Translations under genes and position numbers: made by a program
In this document: piece after piece, positions 16,769 through 24,284 of the stretch
How positions within the stretch are numbered: position 1 is the stretch's first letter
Layout: each line of letters opens with the position of its first letter
The notes under the pieces: model-generated
Seen by the model: the letters and a program-made list of their open reading frames with translations, nothing else
What the model was told of the DNA's origin: nothing
Database searches by the model: none
Assembly (NCBI GenBank): GCA_049997955.1
Contig: JAEBDY010000021.1
Coordinates: forward strand, 62,001-126,000
DNA: 64,000 nucleotides
Direction: 5' to 3'
Source: Umezawaea sp049997955
GTDB lineage: Bacteria > Actinomycetota > Actinomycetes > Mycobacteriales > Pseudonocardiaceae

Positions 16769-17833
16769 ATGACGGTCGGGGCGTTGCGGGACAGGCACGT
16801 CGAGCTGCTCCGGCAGCACCGGGTGGCGGACGGCCTCGACGCAGGCCGTCGCCTGCTCGACGGCACCGACCGCTACCACACCTGGTCGCAGGTGGCCGCG
16901 GAGTCCGTACCAGCGAGGTTGCGCAGGCTGGCCACCCTCCGGGCGCGGCCCGACCCGTACCGGGGCGCCGTGCTGCGCGCCTCGCAGCAGGTGCTCGACG
17001 AGCAGTCCGCGGAGCTGTTCGGGCTCGCCAAGACCGCGGGGTGCGTGGTGCGGACGCCGTTGTTCGCGGGTGTGTTCCCCACCGGGTCGTTGAACGGGCT
17101 GTGCCGTCCGATGCCCGGCACCGGTGTGCTGGTGCTCGTCGACAGCGGGCTGCTGCACCTCGTACCCGATGTGCTGAAGATCATGATCGCGTCGCGGTCC
17201 GCGTTCGGCGAGTCGCCGCTGCTGGAGCCGTCCCGCGCCGCGTCCGCGCTCGCGGAGGTCTTCAACGCCCACCTGTTCGGCAACGGCGCGGCGCCCGCCC
17301 GACCGCTGCCCGACCTGGCGGGCCGGCGCCTGGACGTGCTGCGCCTGATGATCCGCCGGGCCACGCAGTTCGTCGTCGCGCACGAGATCGCCCACGTCCA
17401 GGCCGGTCACCTGCTCGCGTCACGGCAGCAGACCGACCCCAACACCCCGGTCGGCGCGCTGGACATGCAGGCGGTCGGGTGGCCGCGGGAGTACGAGGCC
17501 GACCGCGTGGCGGTCCGGATCATGCTCGCCAGCCTCGTGCACCTGAGCCCGTGGGAGCGCGACACCGTCGAGCCGTACCTGGTCGGCGCGGTCCTGCTGG
17601 TGCTCGCCCTGCACGAGGTGGTGGCCGTGCTGGCCGAGGCCACGGACCGGGTCCTGCCGTTCGCGGGCAGCCACCCTCCGCCGCTGCTGCGCATCCAGTC
17701 GGTGGTGGAGCACCTGGCGGGCCACCTCCGCACCCCCGAGTCCATCGCCGTGGCGGCGGATCTCGCGACCTGGCTGGACGAGCGGATCCCAGGGGTGCTG
17801 GAGTGGTTCCGATTGGTCGACGTGCGGGGTTGA
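16769..17833 (+). CDS. M48-like zinc metalloprotease domain protein
   Basis: 354 residues. The zinc motif HEIAH is at 205-209 (TQFVVAHEIAHVQAGHLL), with a plausible third ligand in EYEADRVAV at 243-245. That is the HExxH plus ExxxD arrangement of gluzincins such as M48. There is no clear signal peptide; a hydrophobic stretch (VGAVLLVLALHEVVAVLA) near 275 may associate with membrane. The substrate is unknown. It converges with the HAAS-type gene to the right, leaving a 7-base gap. Confidence 0.78.
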   Translation: MTVGALRDRHVELLRQHRVADGLDAGRRLLDGTDRYHTWSQVAAESVPARLRRLATLRARPDPYRGAVLRASQQVLDEQSAELFGLAKTAGCVVRTPLFAGVFPTGSLNGLCRPMPGTGVLVLVDSGLLHLVPDVLKIMIASRSAFGESPLLEPSRAASALAEVFNAHLFGNGAAPARPLPDLAGRRLDVLRLMIRRATQFVVAHEIAHVQAGHLLASRQQTDPNTPVGALDMQAVGWPREYEADRVAVRIMLASLVHLSPWERDTVEPYLVGAVLLVLALHEVVAVLAEATDRVLPFAGSHPPPLLRIQSVVEHLAGHLRTPESIAVAADLATWLDERIPGVLEWFRLVDVRG

Positions 17834-17840
17834 GCGGAGG

Positions 17841-18809
17841 TCACCTCCGGCGCAGTGCCCGCACCAGCAGCACGCTCGACACGACGAGCAGGACGTACGC
17901 GGTGACGACGTACCAAATGGGCTGGTCGCTGTACACGGTCGTGGCGACGAAGCTGCAGGCCAGCGCGAACGACACCCAGTAGCGGGTGATGTCGAGCTGC
18001 CACCACCTGGGGGCCGCGGGGTGGTGCTGGGCCAGCGTGACCGCGTACTCGTCAACCGGCCCGAACTCCTCCTCGGGTGTGCTGCCGCTCGTCGCCAGGT
18101 GCTGCGCGGTCTCCTTCACCAGGTCCTCGGCCCGCTCGCGCGACACGTCGTGGCGGCCTTCGAGCAGCCCGCGCAGCTCGTCGAGCCATTCGGCGGCACC
18201 CTCGGTCGCCTTCGTGACGTCGGCTGCGGACTCCCGGTGGTAGGCCCACCACGCCAGCAGGACGCCCGCCACGATGAACAGCGGCGACGGCATGGAGCCG
18301 ACCGCCTCGCGCGGCAGCAGGACGAACGCGCACGCCGCCAGCACCACCAGCAGACCCGTGGCGATCCAGGCGGGCACCACGGTCCTCGGCTTGCCGATGG
18401 GCCGCGCGATGTTGGCGGCGTACCTGCTGCAGAGCAGTGCCGCGTAGACGATCGGAACGCCCGTGAGCCCGGCGGGCGTGAGCGGGATGACCAGCCCCTG
18501 CTTGAACCACGCGACAACGCCCACCAGGATGGTGGTCAGCCCGAAGCCGGCGATCACCGAGGACCACGCTTCGAACACCGTCGTGCCGCTGCGGTCGCGC
18601 TTCGCGCGGTCGGCCAGGGGCACCCGTTCCGCGGCGATCTCGGCGGCGAAGTCCTCGGGTGTGCCGAACGCCTCCTCCAGGGACTCGCCGCTCTCGGCGC
18701 AGTGCTCTTCCACCTCGGCCAGCACCTCGTCGACCAGGGCCGCGTCCACACCCCGCATGACGAGTTCCAGCCGTGCCCGGTCGCTCCAGGGAGCAGAGGT
18801 CGTCGTCAT
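17841..18809 (-). CDS. HAAS-domain membrane protein, partner of the PadR regulator
   Basis: 322 residues. The N-terminal 70 residues (DEVLAEVEEHCAESGESLEEAFGTPEDFAAEIA) form the soluble HAAS/DUF1700-like signalling domain. Six or so hydrophobic segments follow in two blocks (about 92-180 and 270-320), and between them is a second HAAS-like copy (EDLVKETAQHLATSGSTPEEEFG). Such proteins are almost always encoded after a PadR gene and are thought to transmit a membrane signal to it. The ATG overlaps the PadR stop by four bases. Confidence 0.82.
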   Translation of the reverse strand: MTTTSAPWSDRARLELVMRGVDAALVDEVLAEVEEHCAESGESLEEAFGTPEDFAAEIAAERVPLADRAKRDRSGTTVFEAWSSVIAGFGLTTILVGVVAWFKQGLVIPLTPAGLTGVPIVYAALLCSRYAANIARPIGKPRTVVPAWIATGLLVVLAACAFVLLPREAVGSMPSPLFIVAGVLLAWWAYHRESAADVTKATEGAAEWLDELRGLLEGRHDVSRERAEDLVKETAQHLATSGSTPEEEFGPVDEYAVTLAQHHPAAPRWWQLDITRYWVSFALACSFVATTVYSDQPIWYVVTAYVLLVVSSVLLVRALRRR

Positions 18810-19171
18810 GTCCTGTCCTTCCGCACTGTGAGAACGAGTCGGTCCATCGCGGCGGAGAAGTCCCGCCAGTGCTCGATCTCCTCGTCCAGTCGTTCACGGC
18901 CCGCTGGGGTCAGCCGGTAGGTCTTGCGGCCGGGCCCGCCCTGCCCCGCGACCCACTCGGCCTCCACGAGCCCGGCGGTCTCCATCCGCCCGAGGACGGG
19001 GTAGAGCGCGCCGCCACGCACCGTGCCGAGTCCCAGTTCGTCGAGCCGCTGCACCAGGGCGTACCCGTGCAGGTCGGCCTCGGCGAGCAGAGCTGCCAGG
19101 GCGAGTTCCAGCGTTCCGCGCAGCCAGCCCGTCGACGGATCAGCTCCCGACACCGGTCTTCCACCATCCAT
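18806..19171 (-). CDS. PadR-family transcriptional regulator
   Basis: 121 residues, the compact PadR type: ELALAALLAEADLHGYALVQRL, then VRGGALYPVLGRMETAGLVEAEW and GRKTYRLTPAGRERLDEE. A short helical dimerisation tail ends in DRLVLTVRKDRT. Start ATG 19171 is inside the last of three ACTAG-containing sites (19171-19210), consistent with tight autoregulation of this PadR-HAAS operon. Confidence 0.88.
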   Translation of the reverse strand: MDGGRPVSGADPSTGWLRGTLELALAALLAEADLHGYALVQRLDELGLGTVRGGALYPVLGRMETAGLVEAEWVAGQGGPGRKTYRLTPAGRERLDEEIEHWRDFSAAMDRLVLTVRKDRT

Positions 19172-19210
19172 CTAGTGAGTGTTTCGGACTAGTCGGATTT
19201 CAGACTAGTG
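19171..19210 (-). promoter_or_regulatory. cluster of three ACTAG sites upstream of padR
   Basis: On the minus strand ACTAGTC, ACTAGTC and ACTAG occur at 16-17 base intervals over 40 bases. ACTAGT is itself palindromic. The cluster abuts the PadR start codon and is a good candidate for the repressor's own operator and promoter region. Confidence 0.6.
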
Positions 19211-19269
19211 GGGCACGGGTGCGCTTGTCACGCGGGGCCGGTCAGGACCCCGCCTGGGAGGGGGTGGAG

Positions 19270-20247
19270 TCAGCCCATGGGGCGTTCGGGGTAGGCCAGT
19301 TCGATGGCGCTCACGTCGTCGAGCGCGGCGCGGATCGCGGGCGGGAGGGTGATGTCCTCGGCGACCAGCGCCCCGAGCAACTGGTTGGTGTCGCGGGCGC
19401 CGACGACGGGGGACACCACGCCGGGGCGGTCGCGGACCCAGGCGAGTGCGACGCACAGGGGAGAGGTGCCGAGGCCGTCGGCCGCGGTCACGACGGCCTG
19501 GACGATGCGGGAGGCGCGGTCGGTGCGGTGCTGTTCGACGTACCCGGCCATGTGCGCGGAGGCGCCGCGGGAGTCCGGCGGGGTGCCGTTGCGGTACTTG
19601 CCGGTCAGCACGCCGCGGCCGAGCGGGGCCCAGGGGAGCAGGCCGAGGCCGTGGTGTGCCGCGGCAGGCGCGACCTCGCGTTCGACCCCGCGTTCCAGCA
19701 GGGAGTACTCGACCTGGGTGGAGACGAGGGGGTTGCGGCCGGGGAGGGCGCGCTGGAGGGTGGCGGCGGTGCCGAGTTGCCAGCCGGAGTAGTTGGAGAC
19801 GCCGACGTAGCGGACCTTGCCGCTGGTGACGGCGGCGTCGAGGGTGGCGAGGGTTTCCTCCAGGGGGACCGACTGGTCCCACGCGTGCAGCTGCCAGAGG
19901 TCGACGTGGTCAACGCCCAGGCGACGCAGCGAGCCGTCGAGGGCTCCGAGCAGCGCGCCGCGGGAGGCGCCGCCGCCGAACGGGCCCTCGTTGCGGCGGG
20001 CCACGGCCTTGGTCGTGATGACGAGTTCGTCGCGGGGGACCACTTCGCCCAGCAGGCCCCCGAGGATGCGTTCGCTCTCGCCCTCGACGTAGACGTCGGC
20101 GGTGTCCACGAGGGTGCCGCCCGCCTCGGTGAAGGCCATGAGCTGGGTGGCGGCCTCGTCGGCGTCGGTGTCGCGGCCCCAGGTCATCGTGCCCAGCGCC
20201 ATCCTGGAGACGCGCAGGCCGCTGCGGCCGAGCTGTCGGTGTTCCAC
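19270..20247 (-). CDS. aldo-keto reductase
   Basis: 325-residue NADPH-dependent oxidoreductase with a TIM barrel. It carries the catalytic set DTADVYVEGESE (Asp, Tyr), VITTKAVARR (Lys) and VDLWQLHAWD (His), and the ending CVALAWVRDRPGVVSPVVGAR that binds the cofactor. It begins EHRQLGRSGLRVSRMALGTM at a GTG (20245-20247); upstream in-frame codons give unrelated Arg-rich sequence. It is transcribed away from the LLM-oxidoreductase gene, and the two share a 131-base divergent promoter region. The substrate cannot be told from sequence. Confidence 0.9.
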   Translation of the reverse strand: MEHRQLGRSGLRVSRMALGTMTWGRDTDADEAATQLMAFTEAGGTLVDTADVYVEGESERILGGLLGEVVPRDELVITTKAVARRNEGPFGGGASRGALLGALDGSLRRLGVDHVDLWQLHAWDQSVPLEETLATLDAAVTSGKVRYVGVSNYSGWQLGTAATLQRALPGRNPLVSTQVEYSLLERGVEREVAPAAAHHGLGLLPWAPLGRGVLTGKYRNGTPPDSRGASAHMAGYVEQHRTDRASRIVQAVVTAADGLGTSPLCVALAWVRDRPGVVSPVVGARDTNQLLGALVAEDITLPPAIRAALDDVSAIELAYPERPMG

Positions 20248-20365
20248 CGGGCGAGCGTAAGGGCTGCGACCTCGCTGGGCCGGGACCGTCGTGGATCTTC
20301 GACGGTCGCGCCGCAAGTGACCGGCGTCACGTCGGATGGTTGCGCCGAATGTTGTTACTGATCGG

Positions 20366-20371
20366 TAGGGT
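20366..20371 (+). promoter_or_regulatory. -10 element TAGGGT of a leaderless transcript
   Basis: TAGGGT ends seven bases before the GTG at 20379, and no ribosome-binding site is present. This is the spacing expected when transcription starts at the first base of the start codon. Confidence 0.5.
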
Positions 20372-20378
20372 CATCGCC

Positions 20379-21428
20379 GTGCGATTGGGACTGAACCTCG
20401 GATACTGGGGCGCCGGCAACGACGCCGACAACCTCGAACTCGCCAAGGAGGCCGACCGCCTCGGCTTCTCGGTGGCGTGGGCGGCCGAAGCCTACGGCTC
20501 GGACGCGCCCACGGTGCTGTCGTGGATCGCCGCGCACACCGAGCGCATCGACATCGGCAGCGCCATCCTGCAGATCCCCGCGCGGACGCCCGCGATGGCC
20601 GCGATGACCGCCGCGACGCTGGACACGCTGTCCGGCGGCCGCTTCCGGATGGGCCTCGGCGTGTCCGGGCCGCAGGTGTCCGAGGGCTGGCACGGCGTGC
20701 GCTTCGACAAGCCGCTGGCCCGCACGCGGGAGTACGTGGACGTCGTCAGGATGGCGCTGCGCCGGGACAAGCTGCGCTACGAGGGCAAGCACTACACGCT
20801 GCCCCTGCCCGACGGCCCCGGCAAGGCGCTCACGCTGACCGTGCACCCGGTCCGCGAGGAGATCCCGATCTACCTCGCCTCCGTCGGCCCGAAGAACCTG
20901 GAACTCACGGGTGAGATCGCCGACGGCTGGCTCGCGATCTTCTTCTCCCCCGAGTACTCCGGGGAGTCGCTCGGCGCGGTCAAGGCCGGGCGCGAGAAGG
21001 CGGGCAAGACCATGGAGGACTTCGACGTGGTGCCGACCATGCCGTTGTTCGTCGGCGACGACTGGCGCGCGCTGGCCGACCGGGTGCGCCCGTACGCCGC
21101 GCTCTACGTCGGAGGCATGGGCAGCCGCAAGCAGAACTTCTACAACGACCTCGCGTGCCGGATGGGCTTCGAGGCCGAGGCCGCCGAGGTGCAGGACAAG
21201 TACCTGTCGCGCGACTACGAGGGCGCGATGGCGGCCCTTCCGGTCGAGTTCCTGGACGGCACCTCGCTGCTCGGGAGCAAGGAGCGGATCGCCGACAAGA
21301 TGCAGGCACTGGCCCAGGCCGGGGTCACCACTTTGACCATCACCCCGATGCTGCAAGATCTGGAGCAGGGAATCGCGGCGCTGCGCACCGCGGTGGAAGC
21401 TCTGGATCTGGCAGGAGTGGGTAGTTGA
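20379..21428 (+). CDS. LLM-class F420-dependent oxidoreductase
   Basis: 349-residue bacterial-luciferase-like TIM barrel that uses F420, as judged from the subfamily motifs: RLGLNLGYWGAGNDADNLEL, AAEAYGSDAPTVLSWIA, ERIDIGSAILQIPARTPAM and GRFRMGLGVSGPQVSEGWHG. The end contains PVEFLDGTSLLGSKERIADK. GTG 20379 is chosen because the family begins right there and TAGGGT is placed for a leaderless start. Its TGA overlaps the TTG of uppP, so the two are coupled. Confidence 0.9.
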   Translation: MRLGLNLGYWGAGNDADNLELAKEADRLGFSVAWAAEAYGSDAPTVLSWIAAHTERIDIGSAILQIPARTPAMAAMTAATLDTLSGGRFRMGLGVSGPQVSEGWHGVRFDKPLARTREYVDVVRMALRRDKLRYEGKHYTLPLPDGPGKALTLTVHPVREEIPIYLASVGPKNLELTGEIADGWLAIFFSPEYSGESLGAVKAGREKAGKTMEDFDVVPTMPLFVGDDWRALADRVRPYAALYVGGMGSRKQNFYNDLACRMGFEAEAAEVQDKYLSRDYEGAMAALPVEFLDGTSLLGSKERIADKMQALAQAGVTTLTITPMLQDLEQGIAALRTAVEALDLAGVGS

Positions 21429-22246
21429 GCTGGTTGCAGGCCCTGGTCCTCGGACTGGTTCAAGGACTTACCGAATTCCTACCCGTGTCTTCGTCGGCGC
21501 ACGTGCGGATCACGTCGACGTTGTTCTTCGGCAACGACGCGGGAGCGTCGTTCACGGCGGTCATCCAGCTCGGGACCGAGCTGGCGGTGCTGATCTACTT
21601 CGCCAAGGACATCGGGCGGTTCATCTCCGCCTGGTTCCGCGGCCTGGTCAGCGCCGAGGCCCGCAAGGAGAAGGACTACAGGCTGGCCTGGTACGTGATC
21701 ATCGGGTCGATCCCGATCAGCGTGCTGGGATACCTCCTCAAGGACGAGATCCGCACGTCCGCGAGGAACCTCTGGATCACGGCCACGATGCTCATCGTGT
21801 TCGGTCTGCTGCTCGGTCTCGCCGACCAGCTGGCCAAGCAGTCGCGGTCGGAGTTGACGATGAAGGACGCGGTCGGCATGGGCCTCGCCCAGGCCCTCGC
21901 GCTGATCCCCGGCGTCTCGCGCTCCGGTGGCACGCTCACCGCGGGCCTGTTCCTGGGGCTCGACCGGGCGGCCGCGGCGAGGTACTCGTTCCTGCTGGCG
22001 ATCCCCGCCGTGTTCGGCGCGGGCATCTTCAGCATCCCGGACGTGTTGGACCGCGGCCCGAACGACGCTTCGGTCCCGCAGATGGTCGTGGCCACGATCA
22101 TCGCGTTCCTGGTCGGCTACGCGACCATCGCGTGGCTGCTCAGGTACGTCTCGAAGCACAGCTACTCGGCGTTCGTCTGGTACCGGGTCATGCTCGGCAT
22201 CGTCCTCATGGGCCTGCTGTCGATGAACCTGCTGCCCGCCAACTGA
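21425..22246 (+). CDS. uppP: undecaprenyl-diphosphatase UppP/BacA
   Basis: 273-residue polytopic membrane enzyme that dephosphorylates undecaprenyl diphosphate, recycling the lipid carrier for peptidoglycan. It can confer bacitracin tolerance. Both active-site blocks are present: GLVQGLTEFLPVSSSAH (residues 10-26) and ALIPGVSRSGGTLTAG (about 158-173). The TTG start overlaps the preceding stop codon. About eight hydrophobic helices are visible. A strong hairpin follows the stop at 22260-22295. Confidence 0.95.
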   Translation: MSWLQALVLGLVQGLTEFLPVSSSAHVRITSTLFFGNDAGASFTAVIQLGTELAVLIYFAKDIGRFISAWFRGLVSAEARKEKDYRLAWYVIIGSIPISVLGYLLKDEIRTSARNLWITATMLIVFGLLLGLADQLAKQSRSELTMKDAVGMGLAQALALIPGVSRSGGTLTAGLFLGLDRAAAARYSFLLAIPAVFGAGIFSIPDVLDRGPNDASVPQMVVATIIAFLVGYATIAWLLRYVSKHSYSAFVWYRVMLGIVLMGLLSMNLLPAN

Positions 22247-22259
22247 GCTGGTCGCACGT

Positions 22260-22295
22260 CGTGAAGGCCACCACGTCCGCGTGGTGGCCTTCACG
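22260..22295 (+). terminator. perfect 16-bp hairpin after uppP
   Basis: Arms CGTGAAGGCCACCACG and CGTGGTGGCCTTCACG around the loop TCCG, 13 bases after the uppP stop and just before the next promoter. The stem is very stable and lacks a T-tract. Confidence 0.85.
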
Positions 22296-22300
22296 GCATC

Positions 22301-22306
22301 TAGGGT
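22301..22306 (+). promoter_or_regulatory. -10 element TAGGGT of a leaderless transcript
   Basis: It ends eight bases before the GTG of the histidine-phosphatase gene and directly follows the uppP terminator stem. No Shine-Dalgarno sequence intervenes. Confidence 0.5.
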
Positions 22307-22314
22307 GGTGACCC

Positions 22315-23004
22315 GTGGCCACCGTGATCCTTCTGCGACATGCCCGTTCGACCGCCAACGGCGCCGGTGTGCTCGCAGGCCGCGCACCAGGGGTCTCCCT
22401 GTGCGACAAGGGCGAGGCTCAGGCGCTCGGCCTGGTCGACCGGCTCAAGGGCATTCCGATCGACGCCGTCGTCGCGTCCCCCCTCGACCGGTGCCGGCAG
22501 ACCATCGCGCCCCTGGTCGCCGACCGCGGCCTCACCGCCGTGACCGAGCCGGACCTGGCCGAGGTCGACTACGGCAGCTGGACCAACCGCGCCATCAAGG
22601 ACCTCCTCCAGGAACCGCTGTGGACGGTCGTGCAGCAGCACCCGTCCGCCGCCGTGTTCCCCGACGGCGAGGGCCTGGCGACCGTGCAGGCCAGGGCCGT
22701 GGCCGCGATCCGCGCCCACGACGCCCGCATCACCGCCGAGTTCGGCCCGCGCGCCGTCTGGATCGCGTGCAGCCACGGCGACGTCATCAAGTCGGTGCTC
22801 GCCGACGCGCTCGGCGTCCACCTGGACGGGTTCCAGCGCATCGTGGTCGACCCGGCCTCGGTGTCGGTCGTCCAGTACACCGAGACCCGCCCGTTCGTGC
22901 TGCGGTCCAACGACAACGGCGGTGACCTGGCGGGCATCGTGCCGCCACCGGAGCACAAGCCGTCCTCCGACGCCGTCGTCGGCGGGGGAGCGGGCGCCGC
23001 GTAG
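22315..23004 (+). CDS. histidine phosphatase, MSMEG_4193 family
   Basis: 229 residues of the phosphoglycerate-mutase-like superfamily. The catalytic motif is LLRHARSTANGAGVLAG (RHA near residue 8), with the second histidine in WIACSHGDVIKSVLAD and the acidic residue in DLAEVDYGSW. It is an intracellular phosphatase conserved in actinobacteria; its substrate is not known to me. The proline-rich tail (IVPPPEHKPSSD) is typical. The HD-domain gene begins immediately after its stop. Confidence 0.85.
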   Translation: MATVILLRHARSTANGAGVLAGRAPGVSLCDKGEAQALGLVDRLKGIPIDAVVASPLDRCRQTIAPLVADRGLTAVTEPDLAEVDYGSWTNRAIKDLLQEPLWTVVQQHPSAAVFPDGEGLATVQARAVAAIRAHDARITAEFGPRAVWIACSHGDVIKSVLADALGVHLDGFQRIVVDPASVSVVQYTETRPFVLRSNDNGGDLAGIVPPPEHKPSSDAVVGGGAGAA

Positions 23005-23604
23005 GTGGCCTCCACCGCGCTGCACCGGGCACTGACCGACCACGACGACCTCCGACCGCTCCCGGCTCCCGCGCGGGAACTCCTGGAAGCACTCGACGCG
23101 CCACCACGGCTCGCCGCCCACCTGCGGCTGGTCCACGACGTCGCGCACCAGCTGGTCGAGTGGACCCGGCGCCACCACCCGGCCGTGACCGTCGACCAGG
23201 AGGCCGTGCTGTTCGGCGCGGCCACCCACGACATCGGCAAGACCGTCCACGTGGAGGAGCTGTCCGGCCCCGGCTCCGCCCACGAGCAGGCGGGCTACGC
23301 GCTGCTGGTCGCGCGCGGCGTCGAGGAACGGCTGGCTCGCTTCGCCCGAACCCACGCCTCCTGGACCGAGGTCGACATCGGCGTGGAGGACCTGCTGGTC
23401 AGCCTGGCCGACAAGGCGTGGAAGGCGAAGCGGGTCCCCGAGTTGGAGCAGTCGCTGGTGGACCGGTTCGCGGCGGCGAGCGGTCAGCGGGCGTGGCAGG
23501 TGTTCCTGGCACTGGACGACGAACTCGACCGGATCGCCGCGGACGCAGACCACCGGCTGGCCGTCCAGTCGAGCCATCCGATCGCTAGCCCGCGCGGGGC
23601 GTGA
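23005..23604 (+). CDS. HD-domain protein
   Basis: 199 residues with a minimal HD metal-binding motif: LRLVHDVAHQLVEW, FGAATHDIGKTVHVEELSGPGSAHEQAG and DLLVSLADKAWKAKR. These give the H...HD...D ligand set of HD phosphohydrolases. The GTG start immediately follows the preceding TAG, so it is in the same operon as the histidine phosphatase. The substrate is unknown; a nucleotide or small phosphate ester is likely. Confidence 0.8.
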   Translation: MASTALHRALTDHDDLRPLPAPARELLEALDAPPRLAAHLRLVHDVAHQLVEWTRRHHPAVTVDQEAVLFGAATHDIGKTVHVEELSGPGSAHEQAGYALLVARGVEERLARFARTHASWTEVDIGVEDLLVSLADKAWKAKRVPELEQSLVDRFAAASGQRAWQVFLALDDELDRIAADADHRLAVQSSHPIASPRGA

Positions 23605-23656
23605 AGAGCAGCACCGCGCCGGTGGGGTCCGCGACGGATGGGCCTTTCGGGGTGCC
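23585..23656 (-). pseudogene. C-terminal remnant of a glyoxalase/VOC-type protein
   Basis: On the minus strand a short frame reads TPKGPSVADPTGAVLLFTP and then a stop. That is the usual last strand and tail of VOC-fold proteins (VADPxGxxLxF). An in-frame TGA lies directly upstream and no other part of such a gene is nearby. It overlaps the end of the HD gene. This is a tentative reading of a very short segment. Confidence 0.4.
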
Positions 23657-23711
23657 TCACCCGAACGGTGGTACGGACGAAATGTCGGACCCCCGTCCTA
23701 GAGTCGGGGTC

Positions 23712-24221
23712 ATGACGGAGGTCGACGCGATCTGCCTGAGGCCGTGGGCCGAGGGCGACCTGGGGCTGCTGCGCGAGCAGAACACGTCCGAGTTGATGGA
23801 CGCCCTCGGTGGGCCGGAGTCCGAGGCGGTGGTGCTCGACCGGCACCGCCGGTACGTGGAGCTGACCGCGACCGGGACCGGGTGCGTGTACGTGGTGCTG
23901 GTCGGGCCGGACGCGCTGGTGGCGGGGTCGGTCGGGTACTGGGAGAAGGAGTGGGACGGCGACCCGGTCTACGAGACCGGGTGGTACGTCCGGCCGTCGT
24001 TCCGGGGGAGGGGAGTGGCGTCGCGGGCCGCGGGGGCGGTCGCGCGGATCGCCGCGGCGGAGGGGGATCGGCTGGCGTTGCACGCGTTCCCGCCGGTGGT
24101 CAACGCGGCGTCGATCGCCGTGTGCCGCAAGGCGGGGTTCGAGCTGCGCGGGGCCGTCGACCTCGAGTACCCGAAGGGCACCCGGATCCGGTGCGAGGAC
24201 TGGTGGGTGCCGTTGGAGTGA
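23712..24221 (+). CDS. GNAT-family N-acetyltransferase
   Basis: 169 residues with an acetyl-CoA site in VRPSFRGRGVASRAAGAV (Q/RxxGxG/A type, RGRGVA) and the late strand NAASIAVCRKAGFELRG. It resembles RimJ/RimL-like small-molecule or protein acetyltransferases. ATG 23712 follows TAGAGT (23699-23704) by seven bases with no ribosome-binding site, suggesting leaderless expression. A long hairpin at 24228-24269 separates it from the convergent protease gene. Confidence 0.85.
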   Translation: MTEVDAICLRPWAEGDLGLLREQNTSELMDALGGPESEAVVLDRHRRYVELTATGTGCVYVVLVGPDALVAGSVGYWEKEWDGDPVYETGWYVRPSFRGRGVASRAAGAVARIAAAEGDRLALHAFPPVVNAASIAVCRKAGFELRGAVDLEYPKGTRIRCEDWWVPLE

Positions 24222-24227
24222 GACGTG

Positions 24228-24269
24228 CCGGGGTCCGGACCGTGCAGGGGAGTGCGGTCCGGACCCCGG
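24228..24269. terminator. perfect 15-bp bidirectional hairpin
   Basis: Arms CCGGGGTCCGGACCG and CGGTCCGGACCCCGG around a 12-base loop, between the 3' ends of the acetyltransferase (+) and the M4 protease (-). The symmetric stem can serve both transcripts. Confidence 0.85.
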
Positions 24270-24284
24270 ACTTCCTGGTGGGGT

